From contig NZ_CP082922.1 of NCBI RefSeq assembly GCF_019931675.1, forward strand, positions 310,001-374,000: a DNA stretch of 64,000 nucleotides, read 5' to 3'. The notes beneath the pieces were generated by a model that was given only the letters and a program-made list of their open reading frames with translations, was not told the origin of the DNA and searched no databases. Within the stretch, counting starts at the first letter, position 1; every line of letters begins with the position of its first letter. Below are positions 15,833 through 24,278 of the stretch, in pieces. Made by a program: the position numbers and the translations under genes. Origin of the DNA: Nocardioides rotundus. Lineage in GTDB: Bacteria; Actinomycetota; Actinomycetes; Propionibacteriales; Nocardioidaceae.

Positions 15833-17313
15833 CCAGCCCCTCCGGACAGCCCGGCCTGGACGCCGCGACCCTGGCCGCCTGGGCCACCGGACGGCGCGGG
15901 CTGGACCTGCGCTCCACCGAGGAGCAGCTGGCCCGGGTCCGGGAGGGGCAGCAGCGGCTCCGGGCCGCCCGCGAGGTCGGCGTGGTCTACGGCCTGTCCA
16001 CCGGCGTCGGTGCCCTGCGCACGACCGCCGTACCCGAGACCGAGGGCCCCGAGACCGCGCTCCGGCTCTGGCGCAGCCATGCCGGCGGCCTCGGGCTCGA
16101 GCTCGACGACGCCACCGCGCGGGCGACCATGGCGATCCGCTGGCGGCAGCTGCTCGACGGCACCTCCGGCGTCGGCGCCGACCTGGTGCTCGCGCTGGAG
16201 CAGGCGCTGGCGGCGGGCTGCGTGCCGCGGCTGCACGAGTACGGCGGCCTCGGCAGCGGCGACCTGACCGTGCTCGCCGAGCTCGCCCTGACCCTGGCCG
16301 GCGAGCTGCCGTGGCGCTCCACCGAGGGGCGCGCCCCCGCGCCGGTGACCCCGTCGGCCACCGACGGCCTGCCGTTCCTCTCCAGCAACGCCGCCACCGC
16401 GGCCTTCGCCGCGCTCGCGGCCGACCGGCTCGCCGGCCTCGCAGCCGTGGCGCTCCCGGTGGCCGCGGTCTCGCACCTCGGCCTGCGCGGCTCCCCGGAG
16501 GCCTACGCCGCGGAGGTGTTCGCCGGACGCCCGGGCCCGGCCGCCGACACCGCGGCCACCCTGCGCCGCCTGCTCGCCGGGTCGCCGGTCAACCCGGCCC
16601 GGGTGCAGGACCCGTTCTGCCTGCGCACGATCCCGCAGACCCACGGGCCGCTGCTCGACGGGCTCGCCGAGGTCGAGGCCGCCGTGACCGAGGAGATCTC
16701 CTCCGCCCGCCCCAACCCGCTGGTCACCGAGGCGGGCGTGCACCACCACGGCCAGTTCCTCACCCAGCGGCTCGCGGCCGCCCTCGACGGCGCCCGCGCG
16801 GCGGCGTACCCCGTCCTCGCCCTCTCCGCCGCGCGCGTCTCCGCCCTGCAGGACCCGCAGCTCACCGGCCTGCCCGCCTTCCTCGCCGCGGGGCCGCCCG
16901 GCAGCGCGGGCCTGATGATCGTGGAGTACGTCGCCACCGACCTGCTCGCCCGCGCCCGCGCGATCGCCGCCCCGGACACCACCGGCCGGGTCGTCGTCTC
17001 GCTGGGCGTCGAGGAGCACGCCAGCTTCAGCTCCCAGGCCGCGCTGTCCGCCCTCGAGCTGGCCGACCTCGCTCGCGATCTGCTCGGGGTCGAGCTGGTG
17101 ACGGGCGTCCGGGCGGCGCGGCTGGCGCCGGAGCGGGTCCCCGCCGGCGAGGTCGGTGACCTGGTCGCTCGCGCCGACTGGGCCCACGAGCCCGCCGACC
17201 ACGTCCTGGGCCCGGAGCTGCGCGCCGCCTCGGCTCTGGTGGAGGAGCTCGCGCGGCACGCGGCTCGCCGGGTGGGCGACACCGCCCCGGGTGCTCGGAC
17301 CGTGCTTGAATAA
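15829..17313 (+). CDS. HAL-family lyase with Gly-Ser-Gly at the MIO position
   Basis: A 494-residue homologue of histidine ammonia-lyase. Tyrosine loop GVVYGLSTGVGALRTT, MIO region HEYGGLGSGDLTVLAEL with Gly142-Ser143-Gly144-Asp145, RVQDPFCLRTIPQTHG (strongly HAL-like), SSARPNPLVTEAGVHHHGQF and LGVEEHASFS carrying the glutamate. The cyclising Ser-Gly is kept, so an MIO-like group could form, but the LING asparagine is replaced (FLSSN). Changes around the amino-group pocket suggest a substrate other than histidine. Fourth-base overlap with the cupin and a 32-bp gap to a quaternary-amine importer favour a trimethylated or otherwise modified amino acid, as for ergothionase. Confidence 0.82.
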   Translation: MTSPSGQPGLDAATLAAWATGRRGLDLRSTEEQLARVREGQQRLRAAREVGVVYGLSTGVGALRTTAVPETEGPETALRLWRSHAGGLGLELDDATARATMAIRWRQLLDGTSGVGADLVLALEQALAAGCVPRLHEYGGLGSGDLTVLAELALTLAGELPWRSTEGRAPAPVTPSATDGLPFLSSNAATAAFAALAADRLAGLAAVALPVAAVSHLGLRGSPEAYAAEVFAGRPGPAADTAATLRRLLAGSPVNPARVQDPFCLRTIPQTHGPLLDGLAEVEAAVTEEISSARPNPLVTEAGVHHHGQFLTQRLAAALDGARAAAYPVLALSAARVSALQDPQLTGLPAFLAAGPPGSAGLMIVEYVATDLLARARAIAAPDTTGRVVVSLGVEEHASFSSQAALSALELADLARDLLGVELVTGVRAARLAPERVPAGEVGDLVARADWAHEPADHVLGPELRAASALVEELARHAARRVGDTAPGARTVLE

Positions 17314-17345
17314 TCGTTCCCACTGACCCGTCCGAGAGGGATCTC

Positions 17346-18380
17346 GTGATCGAGTTCGAGAACGTCTCCAAGGAGTACCCGGACGGGACCCAGGCGGTCC
17401 GGAACCTGACCCTGACCGTGCCGGACGAGTCCATCACCGTCTTCGTCGGCCCCTCGGGCTGCGGCAAGACCACCTCGCTGCGGATGATCAACCGGATGGT
17501 CGAGCCCACCGCCGGGACCATCCGGGTCGACGGCAAGGACACCGCCGGGGCCGACCTGGCCAAGCTGCGCCGGGGGATGGGGTACGTCATCCAGGCCGCC
17601 GGGCTGTTCCCGCACCGCACCGTGGTCGACAACGTCGCGACCGTGCCGGTGCTGGAGGGGATGAGCAGGAACGACGCCCGCGCGCGCGGCTACGAGCTGC
17701 TCGAACGGGTCGGGCTCACCCGGGAGATGGGCGACCGCTACCCAGCGCAGCTCTCCGGCGGCCAGCAGCAGCGGGTCGGCGTCGCCCGCGCGCTCGCCGC
17801 CGACCCGCCGATCATGCTGATGGACGAGCCCTTCTCCGCCGTCGACCCCGTGGTCCGCCAGGACCTGCAGACCGAGTTCCTCCGGCTGCAGGACGAGCTC
17901 GGCAAGACCATCGTCTTCGTCACCCACGACATCGACGAGGCGATCAAGCTCGGCGACCGGGTCGCGGTCTTCGGGTCCGGCGGGCTCGCGCAGTACTCCT
18001 CGCCCGAGGAGCTGCTCGCCGACCCGGCCGACGAGTTCGTCGCCTCCTTCGTCGGCCGCGACCGCGGCTTCCGCGGGCTCTCCTTCGCCAGTGCCGGCGA
18101 CGTCCCGGTCGAGCCCGTCGACACCGAGATCGCCGGGATGCGCCTGGAGCTGGACGAGAGCGGCCGGCCGCGCGGGTGGTCCCGCGACGGGAGCCTGCTC
18201 GACACCGAGGGCTCCTTCACCGCGGGCGACAGCGTGCGGGTGCTGACCGACCTGGCGCTGCTGTCGCCGGCCGGGGCCGCCGTACGCCTCGACGAGTCCG
18301 GGCGCGCCGACGGCGTCGTCCGCGGCGGCCGTCTGGCCGAGTGGGTGCGCGAGCACCAGCACGGCCGCCGGGCCGGGTGA
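17346..18380 (+). CDS. Quaternary-amine-type ABC importer, ATP-binding subunit
   Basis: A 344-residue ATPase of the ProV/OpuCA group. Walker A GPSGCGKTT (residues about 36-44), Q-loop VIQAAGLFPHRTV, signature LSGGQQQRVGVARAL, Walker B IMLMDEPFSAVD, switch histidine in FVTHDIDEAI. A C-terminal extension after residue about 240 ends in a divergent CBS-like segment, the part that senses ionic strength in some osmoregulated members. GTG 17346 has GAGAGGG eight bases upstream. It is linked to the HAL-like lyase and two permeases plus a lipoprotein, making a complete importer. Confidence 0.92.
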   Translation: MIEFENVSKEYPDGTQAVRNLTLTVPDESITVFVGPSGCGKTTSLRMINRMVEPTAGTIRVDGKDTAGADLAKLRRGMGYVIQAAGLFPHRTVVDNVATVPVLEGMSRNDARARGYELLERVGLTREMGDRYPAQLSGGQQQRVGVARALAADPPIMLMDEPFSAVDPVVRQDLQTEFLRLQDELGKTIVFVTHDIDEAIKLGDRVAVFGSGGLAQYSSPEELLADPADEFVASFVGRDRGFRGLSFASAGDVPVEPVDTEIAGMRLELDESGRPRGWSRDGSLLDTEGSFTAGDSVRVLTDLALLSPAGAAVRLDESGRADGVVRGGRLAEWVREHQHGRRAG

Positions 18381-18384
18381 TCGG

Positions 18385-19044
18385 GTGCGCCAGATCTGGG
18401 ACTACCTCGTCCTCAACCGGGACACGATCGCAGAGAACCTGCTCGACCACGTGTGGCTCGCGCTGGTGCCCGTCGTGATCGCGTTCTTCCTCTCCCTGCC
18501 GCTGGGCTGGCTGGCCAACCGGAGCCGCGTCCTCGCCCGGGTGCTGCTCACCGGCTCCAGCGTGCTGTACACCATCCCGTCGCTGGCGCTGATCCTCATC
18601 ATCCCGCTCATCATCGGCAGCTCGCTGCTCTCGCCGCTCAACGTGGTGATCGCGCTGACCCTCTACAGCCTGGCGCTGCTCGTGCGCACTACCGCCGACG
18701 GGCTCGCCTCGGTGCCGCCGGAGGTGATCGCCTCGGCCGACGCGATGGGCTACCGCCCCGCCCGGCGGTGGTTCTCCGTCGAGCTGCCGCTGGCGATGCC
18801 GGTGATCCTCGCCGGCGTCCGGGTCGCGACGGTGGCCAACGTGAGCATGGTGAGCATCGCCGCCCTCATCGGGATCGGCGGCCTCGGGCAGCTCTTCACC
18901 CGCGGCTTCCAGCTCGACTTCTACCTCCCGCCGATCATCATCGGGCTGGTGCTCTCGGTGCTGCTGGCGGTGCTGTGCGACCTGGTGATCGTGCTGATCC
19001 AGCGCCGGCTCACCCCCTGGACCAGGGCGGTGGCGGCCCGATGA
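18385..19044 (+). CDS. Quaternary-amine-type ABC importer, permease 1
   Basis: A 219-residue membrane subunit of the ProW/OpuCB group with five or six helices. The EAA loop contacting the ATPase is PPEVIASADAMGYRPARRWFSVELPLAMPVI. Conserved NVSMVSIAALIGIGGLGQLFTRGFQ follows. It begins at a GTG four bases after the ATPase stop and overlaps the second permease by ATGA. Confidence 0.92.
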   Translation: MRQIWDYLVLNRDTIAENLLDHVWLALVPVVIAFFLSLPLGWLANRSRVLARVLLTGSSVLYTIPSLALILIIPLIIGSSLLSPLNVVIALTLYSLALLVRTTADGLASVPPEVIASADAMGYRPARRWFSVELPLAMPVILAGVRVATVANVSMVSIAALIGIGGLGQLFTRGFQLDFYLPPIIIGLVLSVLLAVLCDLVIVLIQRRLTPWTRAVAAR

Positions 19045-19820
19045 GCGGCGTCTTCTCCTTCCTCCTCGACGGGGCGAACTGGGCCCTCTCCGACCCCGAC
19101 GGCTTCCCGCGGCGGATCCTGGAGCACCTCGGCTACACCGCGCTCGCGCTGGTGATCGGCTTCCTCATCGCGTTCCCGCTCGGGCTGCTGATCGGGCACA
19201 CCGGCAAGGGCTCGTTCCTGGCGATCAACGCCGGCAACGCCGGCCGGGCCCTGCCGACGCTCGGCGTGCTGATGCTGGTGGTCGGGCTGGTCGGCACCGG
19301 CCTGATGCCGGTCACCGTGGCGCTCGTGCTGCTCGCGATCCCGCCGATCCTCACCACGACCTATGCCGGGATCCGCTCGGTCGACCCCGCCACCGTCGAC
19401 GCCGCGCGCGGCATCGGGATGACCGAGCGCCAGATCGTGTTGGGCGTCGAGCTGCCCAACGCGCTGCCGATCATCATCGGCGGGGTGCGCAACGCGTCGC
19501 TGCAGGTGATCTCCACCGCCACCATCGCGGCGTACGTCGGCCTCGGCGGCCTCGGGCGCTACCTCTTCGACGGCCTCGCCCTGCGCGACTACGGGCGGGT
19601 CGTCGCCGGCTGCGTCGTGATCGCCGTGCTCGCCGTCCTCCTCGACCTGTCCCTGGCCGCGCTGCAGCGCATGGTCGTCTCGCCCGGCGTCGACGGTCGG
19701 GCGGCCCGCGGGGGACGCCGTACCTCCTCCACCTCCTCCGGCTCCGCGGCGGGATCCGCGATGGCCGGTGCCGGCGCGCCCTCCGAGGCCGCCGGCGACC
19801 ACCACACCGACGAAGGGTGA
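19041..19820 (+). CDS. Quaternary-amine-type ABC importer, permease 2
   Basis: A 259-residue second membrane subunit. Helices span residues about 25-220, with EAA loop PATVDAARGIGMTERQIVLGVELPNALPIIIGG and the family motif STATIAAYVGLGGLGRYLFDG. The C-terminus carries a 45-residue Ser/Thr/Gly/Ala-rich tail after the last helix that is not needed for the fold. Two dissimilar permeases form the heterodimeric pore, as in OpuC-type systems. Confidence 0.92.
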   Translation: MSGVFSFLLDGANWALSDPDGFPRRILEHLGYTALALVIGFLIAFPLGLLIGHTGKGSFLAINAGNAGRALPTLGVLMLVVGLVGTGLMPVTVALVLLAIPPILTTTYAGIRSVDPATVDAARGIGMTERQIVLGVELPNALPIIIGGVRNASLQVISTATIAAYVGLGGLGRYLFDGLALRDYGRVVAGCVVIAVLAVLLDLSLAALQRMVVSPGVDGRAARGGRRTSSTSSGSAAGSAMAGAGAPSEAAGDHHTDEG

Positions 19821-19825
19821 TCGAC

Positions 19826-20767
19826 ATGTTGAACCGACCGATCCGGCGGGCCGTGCTCGGCCTCGGCCTCGCCTCCACCCTCGCGCTCTCCGCCTGCGGG
19901 GCCGACCAGGGCAGCGACCCGTTCTCCTCCGGCGGCGGGGACGGCGGCGGCAGCGGCGACACGATCGTCGTGGGCTCGGCGAACTTCCCCGAGAGCGAGC
20001 TGCTGATGGAGATGTACGCCCAGGCGCTCGAGGCCCAGGACGTGAGCGTGGAGACCAAGCCCAACATCGGGGCGCGCGAGGTCTACATGCAGGCCTTCGA
20101 CGACGGGGACATCACCCTGCTCCCGGAGTACAACGGCGCGCTGCTCACCTATCTCTCCGACGGCGAGGCGGACCCGAAGATCACCTCCCCCGACGACGTC
20201 TATCAGGAGCTGCAGAAGGTGCTGCCCGAGGGCGCCGAGACGCTGCCGCAGTCCGACGCGGAGGACAAGGACACCCTCACGGTGACCTCGGAGACCGCGG
20301 AGAAGTACGACCTCAAGGCGATCCCCGACCTCAAGCCGGTCGCCGGCGAGATGACGGTCGCGGCGGGGCCGGAGTTCCGTGAGCGCTTCCAGGGCCTGGT
20401 CGGGCTCAAGGAGGTCTACGGCGTCGACTTCGGCCAGTTCAAGCCCCTGGACGCGGGCGGCCCGCTGACCGTCGGCGCGCTCGAGGACGGCACCGCCGAC
20501 GTCGCGAACATCTTCTCCACCAACCCGGTGATCTCCGAGAGGGGCTGGGTGACCCTGGAGGACCCGGAGAACCTCTACACCTCGCAGAACGTGGTGCCGC
20601 TCATCAAGTCCGACGCGGTCACCCCCGAGGTCGAGGACGCGCTCAACGGGGTCTCCGAGGCGCTGACCACCGAGAACCTCACCGAGGCGCTGGCCAAGGT
20701 GCAGGAGGACAAGCAGGACCCGGCGGTCGTGGCCAAGGACTTCCTGAGCGAGCAGGGCCTGGACTGA
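19826..20767 (+). CDS. Quaternary-amine-type substrate-binding lipoprotein
   Basis: A 313-residue OpuAC/ProX-type binding protein. Lipoprotein signal with lipobox LSAC, lipidated Cys at residue 25 (MLNRPIRRAVLGLGLA then LALSACG), a Gly/Ser-rich linker, then the fold start TIVVGSANFPESELLMEMYAQ, KPNIGAREVYMQAFDDGDI, LLPEYNGALLTYL and DGTADVANIFSTNPVI. ATG 19826 is preferred over GTG 19817 because GAAGGG is correctly spaced. The family binds glycine betaine, choline, carnitine and, in the EgtU branch, ergothioneine; which applies cannot be read directly. Confidence 0.92.
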   Translation: MLNRPIRRAVLGLGLASTLALSACGADQGSDPFSSGGGDGGGSGDTIVVGSANFPESELLMEMYAQALEAQDVSVETKPNIGAREVYMQAFDDGDITLLPEYNGALLTYLSDGEADPKITSPDDVYQELQKVLPEGAETLPQSDAEDKDTLTVTSETAEKYDLKAIPDLKPVAGEMTVAAGPEFRERFQGLVGLKEVYGVDFGQFKPLDAGGPLTVGALEDGTADVANIFSTNPVISERGWVTLEDPENLYTSQNVVPLIKSDAVTPEVEDALNGVSEALTTENLTEALAKVQEDKQDPAVVAKDFLSEQGLD

Positions 20768-20817
20768 GGTCTTCGGGCGCGCGCCCGGGTCCTCGCCCGC
20801 TCGATCCGGGGCCGCGG

Positions 20818-20910
20818 CGTCGTACCGAACAGTACGCACCGGCCCTGGCGTCGTACCGAAGAGTAGGCATCGAAATCTCGCGGGAGAGGTGCCTACCGTT
20901 CGGTACGACG
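20818..20910. repeat. Three copies of a 21-bp repeat, two forming a hairpin
   Basis: The unit starts CGTCGTACCGAA and ends GTA(C/G)GCA. Copies are at 20818-20838 and 20849-20869 (direct) and 20890-20910 (inverted). The second and third form a 21-bp stem with one mismatch around a 20-base loop, so this may terminate the importer operon. The first copy is not explained by termination. The rest of 20768-21000 shows no gene besides the small ORF on the other strand. Confidence 0.6.
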
Positions 20911-20958
20911 GGGCGCGGGCGCCGCAGCGGAGGGACGGCGCCCCGGCGGAGGTCGCCC

Positions 20959-21108
20959 TCAGGCGGCCCACGACGACGGCGGCTGCTCGTCCCGGTCGAT
21001 CGGGTGGGACCGCGGCAGCTCGCGCGGCGGGTCGTGGCGGATCACCGACCACACGGTGGCGGTGAGGCCGATGGCGGACAGGACGGCGAGGATCATCAAC
21101 AGGGTCAT
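20959..21108 (-). CDS. Small single-pass membrane protein, 49 residues
   Basis: The protein reads MTLLMILAVLSAIGLTATVW, then a basic/proline-rich tail ending PPSSWAA. One predicted helix (residues 2-21) and a short cytoplasmic tail. ATG 21108 lacks a strong ribosome site. High codon-position G+C and clean stop support a real gene; function unknown. Confidence 0.55.
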   Translation of the reverse strand: MTLLMILAVLSAIGLTATVWSVIRHDPPRELPRSHPIDRDEQPPSSWAA

Positions 21109-21213
21109 GCCGACGAGTCTTCGTCGTACCCGCCGACCCCGACAGTGGCAGTAACGCCATCATTCGGCGGTTTCCTGCCAAGCCTCATCGCGCCCGCGCC
21201 TCATGTAGCGCAC

Positions 21214-21263
21214 AGTTCGGTCGGCTTGTTGAGCGCTACGACACTCGACAGGCCGACCGAACT
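21214..21263. repeat. 12-bp inverted repeat
   Basis: AGTTCGGTCGGC (21214-21225) and GCCGACCGAACT (21252-21263) are perfect complements with a 26-base loop containing TTGTTGAGCGCTACGACA. It lies in the noncoding stretch 21109-21379 that otherwise holds only the terminator-like hairpin at 21321. Confidence 0.55.
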
Positions 21264-21320
21264 ATCGACAAGCCCCTGGCCCGAGGAGTACGGCGGGCGC
21301 CGGCCCGCCCCCACACAGAC

Positions 21321-21355
21321 GCGACCGCCGCCCGAGGGATCCGGGCGGCGGTCGC
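21321..21355. terminator. Strong GC hairpin 3' of the small DUF6131-like gene
   Basis: GCGACCGCCGCCCG and CGGGCGGCGGTCGC are perfect 14-bp arms around a 7-base loop. It begins 25 bp past the stop of the leftward small gene at 21380, so it is most likely that gene's terminator. Confidence 0.7.
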
Positions 21356-21379
21356 GGGGGATAACAGGTAGGGCGTGGG

Positions 21380-21523
21380 TCAGAAGACCCGCCGCCGGGT
21401 GCCGCCGATCGGCACCAGGTTCAGGATCAGGCCGACCACGATCAGGATGATGCCGATGGTGAGCAGAATCTGTTGCGGCAGTAGCCATCCGAGGATCGCC
21501 AGGATGATGCCGAGGATGATCAT
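21380..21523 (-). CDS. Small hydrophobic protein, 47 residues (DUF6131-like)
   Basis: Two hydrophobic segments (MIILGIILAILGWLLP and ILLTIGIILIVVGLIL) and a short basic tail ending GGTRRRVF. GGGAGG lies eight bases before ATG 21523. Very small Ile/Leu-rich proteins of this form are common in actinobacteria (DUF6131 type). Function unknown. Confidence 0.72.
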   Translation of the reverse strand: MIILGIILAILGWLLPQQILLTIGIILIVVGLILNLVPIGGTRRRVF

Positions 21524-21609
21524 GTGGAGCTCCCTCCGGGGGTGAATGAAACCGCCACAGTGTGAACCGTGAGGTTCCTGTGGCGGCACACCCGCAGGGA
21601 TGCCCAGCC

Positions 21610-22515
21610 TCAGCCCAGCGCCTGGATCGCCTCGTGGATCGACAGGGTCCGGCGGGCGGACTCCACGTGCAGGCTCTCCACCATCCGGCCGTGGTAGGTG
21701 ACCACGCCGGAGCCCTGGCCGTCCTCGAAGGCCTGGATCAGCCCGCGCGCGTCCTCGACCGCCTCCTCGCTCGGGGCGAAGGCGCGGTTGGCACCCTCGA
21801 CCTGCCCGGGGTGGATCAGGGTCTTGCCGTCGAAGCCCATCTGCCGGCCCTGGGTGCACTCGGCGAGGAAGCCGTCGGTGTCCTTGACGTCGTTGTAGAC
21901 GCCGTCGACGATCTGGATCCCCGCGGCCCGGGCGGCGAGCAGCGCGGTGTGCAGGCTCGGCAGGATCGGCGCCCGCCCGGGCACGTGCTCGGCGTAGAGC
22001 TCCTTGACCAGGTCGTTGGTGCCCATCACGAACGTGCTGAGCCGGTCCGAGGCGCGGGCGATCTCCTCCGCGTGCAGGATCGCCACGGGCGTCTCGACCA
22101 TCGCCCACAGCGTGGTGTGGTCGGGTGCGCTGTACCTCTCCAGCGCCGCGACCAGCTCGCGCACCTCGTCGGCGGAGTTGACCTTGGGTACGACGACCGC
22201 GTCCGGGCCCGCCTGCGCGGCCGCCTCGAGGTCGGCGTCGTGCCACTCCGTGCCGATGCCGTTGACCCGGATGGTGACGGTACGGCGGCCGTAGTCGCCG
22301 CTGGCGGCCGCGGCCGCCGCGGACTCCCGCGCGCTCGCCTTGGCGTCGGGGGCGACGGCGTCCTCGAGGTCGAGGATCAGCCCGTCGCAGGCGATGCCCT
22401 TGGCCTTCTCCAGGGCCCGCTCGTTCGAGCTCGGCATGTAGAGCACCGAGCGCAGGGGCCGGAACGTCTCGGTGGTCGAGCCTGTCGTCTCGTTGGTCGA
22501 GCTTGTCGAGACCAT
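21610..22515 (-). CDS. HpcH/HpaI-family CoA-ester lyase or thioesterase (CitE-like)
   Basis: A 301-residue (beta/alpha)8 protein of the citrate-lyase-beta/malyl-CoA family. It shows FRPLRSVLYMPSSNERALEKAK, LILDLEDAVAPDAK with the Mg-site acidic pair, VTIRVNGIGTEW, VVVPKVNS, WAMVETPVAILHA and FDGKTLIHPGQVEGANRAF. The start overlaps the upstream gene's stop (TGATG). Paired with a Mcl1-like gene it resembles the Mcl1/Mcl2 pair, where the second protein hydrolyses malyl-CoA; lyase activity is the alternative. Confidence 0.82.
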   Translation of the reverse strand: MVSTSSTNETTGSTTETFRPLRSVLYMPSSNERALEKAKGIACDGLILDLEDAVAPDAKASARESAAAAAASGDYGRRTVTIRVNGIGTEWHDADLEAAAQAGPDAVVVPKVNSADEVRELVAALERYSAPDHTTLWAMVETPVAILHAEEIARASDRLSTFVMGTNDLVKELYAEHVPGRAPILPSLHTALLAARAAGIQIVDGVYNDVKDTDGFLAECTQGRQMGFDGKTLIHPGQVEGANRAFAPSEEAVEDARGLIQAFEDGQGSGVVTYHGRMVESLHVESARRTLSIHEAIQALG

Positions 22516-23597
22516 CACGCCTCCTCCTCCTCGATCGCGTCATATTCCTTCTTCAGCTCCGGGTCGATGGCGGCGAGCTCGTCGGCCAGCGCCACCATCA
22601 CCTGGCACTGCTTGACCGACGCGTCGTCCTCCATCTTCCCGTCGAGCATCACCGCGCCCGTGCCGTCGCCCATCGCGGCGATCACCCGCCGGGCGTGCGC
22701 GACGTCCGCGACGCTGGGGGAGAAGACCTTGTTGGCGATCGCGATCTGCGCCGGGTGCAGGCTCCACGCGCCGACGCAGCCCAGGAGGTAGGCGTTGCGG
22801 AACTGGTCCTCGCAGGCGACGGTGTCCTTGATGTCGCCGAAGGGCCCGTAGTAGGGGAAGATCCCGTGCATCGCGCACGCGTCGACCATCCGCGCGATCG
22901 TGTAGTGCCACAGGTCCTGCTGGTAGGTCGTCCGGTCGGCGTCGTACTGCACCATCCCGAGGTCGTCCTTGGGTGGGTCCTGCCGGACCAGGTACCCCGG
23001 GTGGCCGCCGCCGACGCGGGTGGTCTTCATCCGCCGGTCCGCGGCCAGGTCGGCCGGGCCGAGCGAGAGCCCCTGCATCCGAGGGGAGGCGCCGCAGATC
23101 TCCTCGATGTTGGCCACGCCGCGGGCCGTCTCGAGGATCGCGTGAATGAGGATCGGCCGCTCCAGGCCGGCCTTGGCCTCCAGCTGCGCGAGCAGCCGGT
23201 CGACGTAGTGGATGTCCTCGGCGCCCTCGACCTTCGGGATCATGATCACGTCGAGCTTGTCGCCGATCGCGGGCACCAGCGTGGTGAGGTCGTCCAGGCC
23301 CCACGGGCTGTCCAGGGAGTTGACCCGGGTCCAGAACTGGGTCGGGCCGAAGTCGGTGGCCTGCCCGATCTCCACCAGGCCCTGCCGCGAGGACTCCTTG
23401 TTCTCCGCCTTGACCGCGTCCTCGAGGTTGCCCAGGAGCACGTCGACCTTGCCCACCATGTCGGGCACCTTCGCGGCCATCTTCGGGTTGCCCGGATCGA
23501 AGAAGTGGATCGCCCGGCTCGGGCGGGCCGGGATCTCGGTCAGCGGCTGGGGGGCACCGACCGCGAGCGGCCGGAAGAAGTCCTTGGCGGGTCGCAT
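22515..23597 (-). CDS. L-malyl-CoA/beta-methylmalyl-CoA lyase-like protein
   Basis: A 360-residue HpcH/HpaI-family protein of the Mcl1 branch, longer than CitE. It opens [18 protein letters not shown] and carries [71 protein letters not shown], and [21 protein letters not shown]. The reaction is reversible cleavage of malyl-CoA or methylmalyl-CoA to glyoxylate plus an acyl-CoA. The other ethylmalonyl-CoA pathway genes are not in the window, so the physiological route is open. First gene of a two-gene leftward operon. Confidence 0.85.
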   Translation of the reverse strand: MRPAKDFFRPLAVGAPQPLTEIPARPSRAIHFFDPGNPKMAAKVPDMVGKVDVLLGNLEDAVKAENKESSRQGLVEIGQATDFGPTQFWTRVNSLDSPWGLDDLTTLVPAIGDKLDVIMIPKVEGAEDIHYVDRLLAQLEAKAGLERPILIHAILETARGVANIEEICGASPRMQGLSLGPADLAADRRMKTTRVGGGHPGYLVRQDPPKDDLGMVQYDADRTTYQQDLWHYTIARMVDACAMHGIFPYYGPFGDIKDTVACEDQFRNAYLLGCVGAWSLHPAQIAIANKVFSPSVADVAHARRVIAAMGDGTGAVMLDGKMEDDASVKQCQVMVALADELAAIDPELKKEYDAIEEEEA

Positions 23598-23645
23598 GGG
23601 GCGGAAACTACCCGGTCAAGCGGGGGCCTGGGTATGACGAACCCC

Positions 23646-24203
23646 TCAGCGTCGGCGCCACCAGCGGCGGGTACGGCGCTCCGTCGCGCGCTCCTCCGCG
23701 GCCTCGCGCGCCGCCTCCCGGGCGGTTGCCCGCCGGTCCTCGCGGCGCTCGCGCCACCGCGCGACCTCGGTCTCCACATCGCGGCGCGGGGTGATCACCG
23801 GCGGGCCGCCGAGGTTGGTGTAGATCGCGTGCCGGATGCGCTCGTTGAAGTCCTCCACCCGGCGGCGCACCTCCTGCTCGCCGCCGAGTCGGTCCAGCTG
23901 GTCGTCGAGCTCGGCGTCCTCGGTGCGCAGCGCGATCGCGGGGGGCGCCAGGTGCAGCTGCTCGCGCTCGACCAGCCCCTTGACCCACCAGTCGGGGTCG
24001 TGGGCGCCGCCCAGCCCGCGGATCGGCTTGCCCGCGCCGGGCAGGTCGTCGAAGTCGCCGCGACGCATCGCCTCCTGCACCTGCAGGTCGACCCACTGGC
24101 TCTGGTTGCGGATCCGCTCCGCGGCGGCCGCGCGGCCCGTGCGCTCGTCGCGGCCCGACTCGTCCCGGCGGCGCTCGTCGGTGCGCCGGTCGTCGCGCTC
24201 CAT
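23646..24203 (-). CDS. DUF1992 (DnaJ-homologue-like) protein
   Basis: A 185-residue protein. The DUF1992 core is clear: WVDLQVQEAMRRGDFDDLPGAGKPIRG (residues about 38-64), then DPDWWVKGLVEREQL. Long charged flanks: an Asp/Arg-rich N-terminus and an Ala/Glu/Arg C-terminus ending in RRWWRRR, probably a coiled coil. ATG 24203 is used; GTG 24212 is possible. Biochemical role unknown; the domain is annotated as DnaJ-related but has no J-domain here. Confidence 0.85.
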   Translation of the reverse strand: MERDDRRTDERRRDESGRDERTGRAAAAERIRNQSQWVDLQVQEAMRRGDFDDLPGAGKPIRGLGGAHDPDWWVKGLVEREQLHLAPPAIALRTEDAELDDQLDRLGGEQEVRRRVEDFNERIRHAIYTNLGGPPVITPRRDVETEVARWRERREDRRATAREAAREAAEERATERRTRRWWRRR

Positions 24204-24278
24204 GTGCCCCACGATACGGCGGGGGTGATGCGGCGTGGCGCCGAGGCTCGGGGGTGTCAGGGGGTGACGCTAGGTGCC

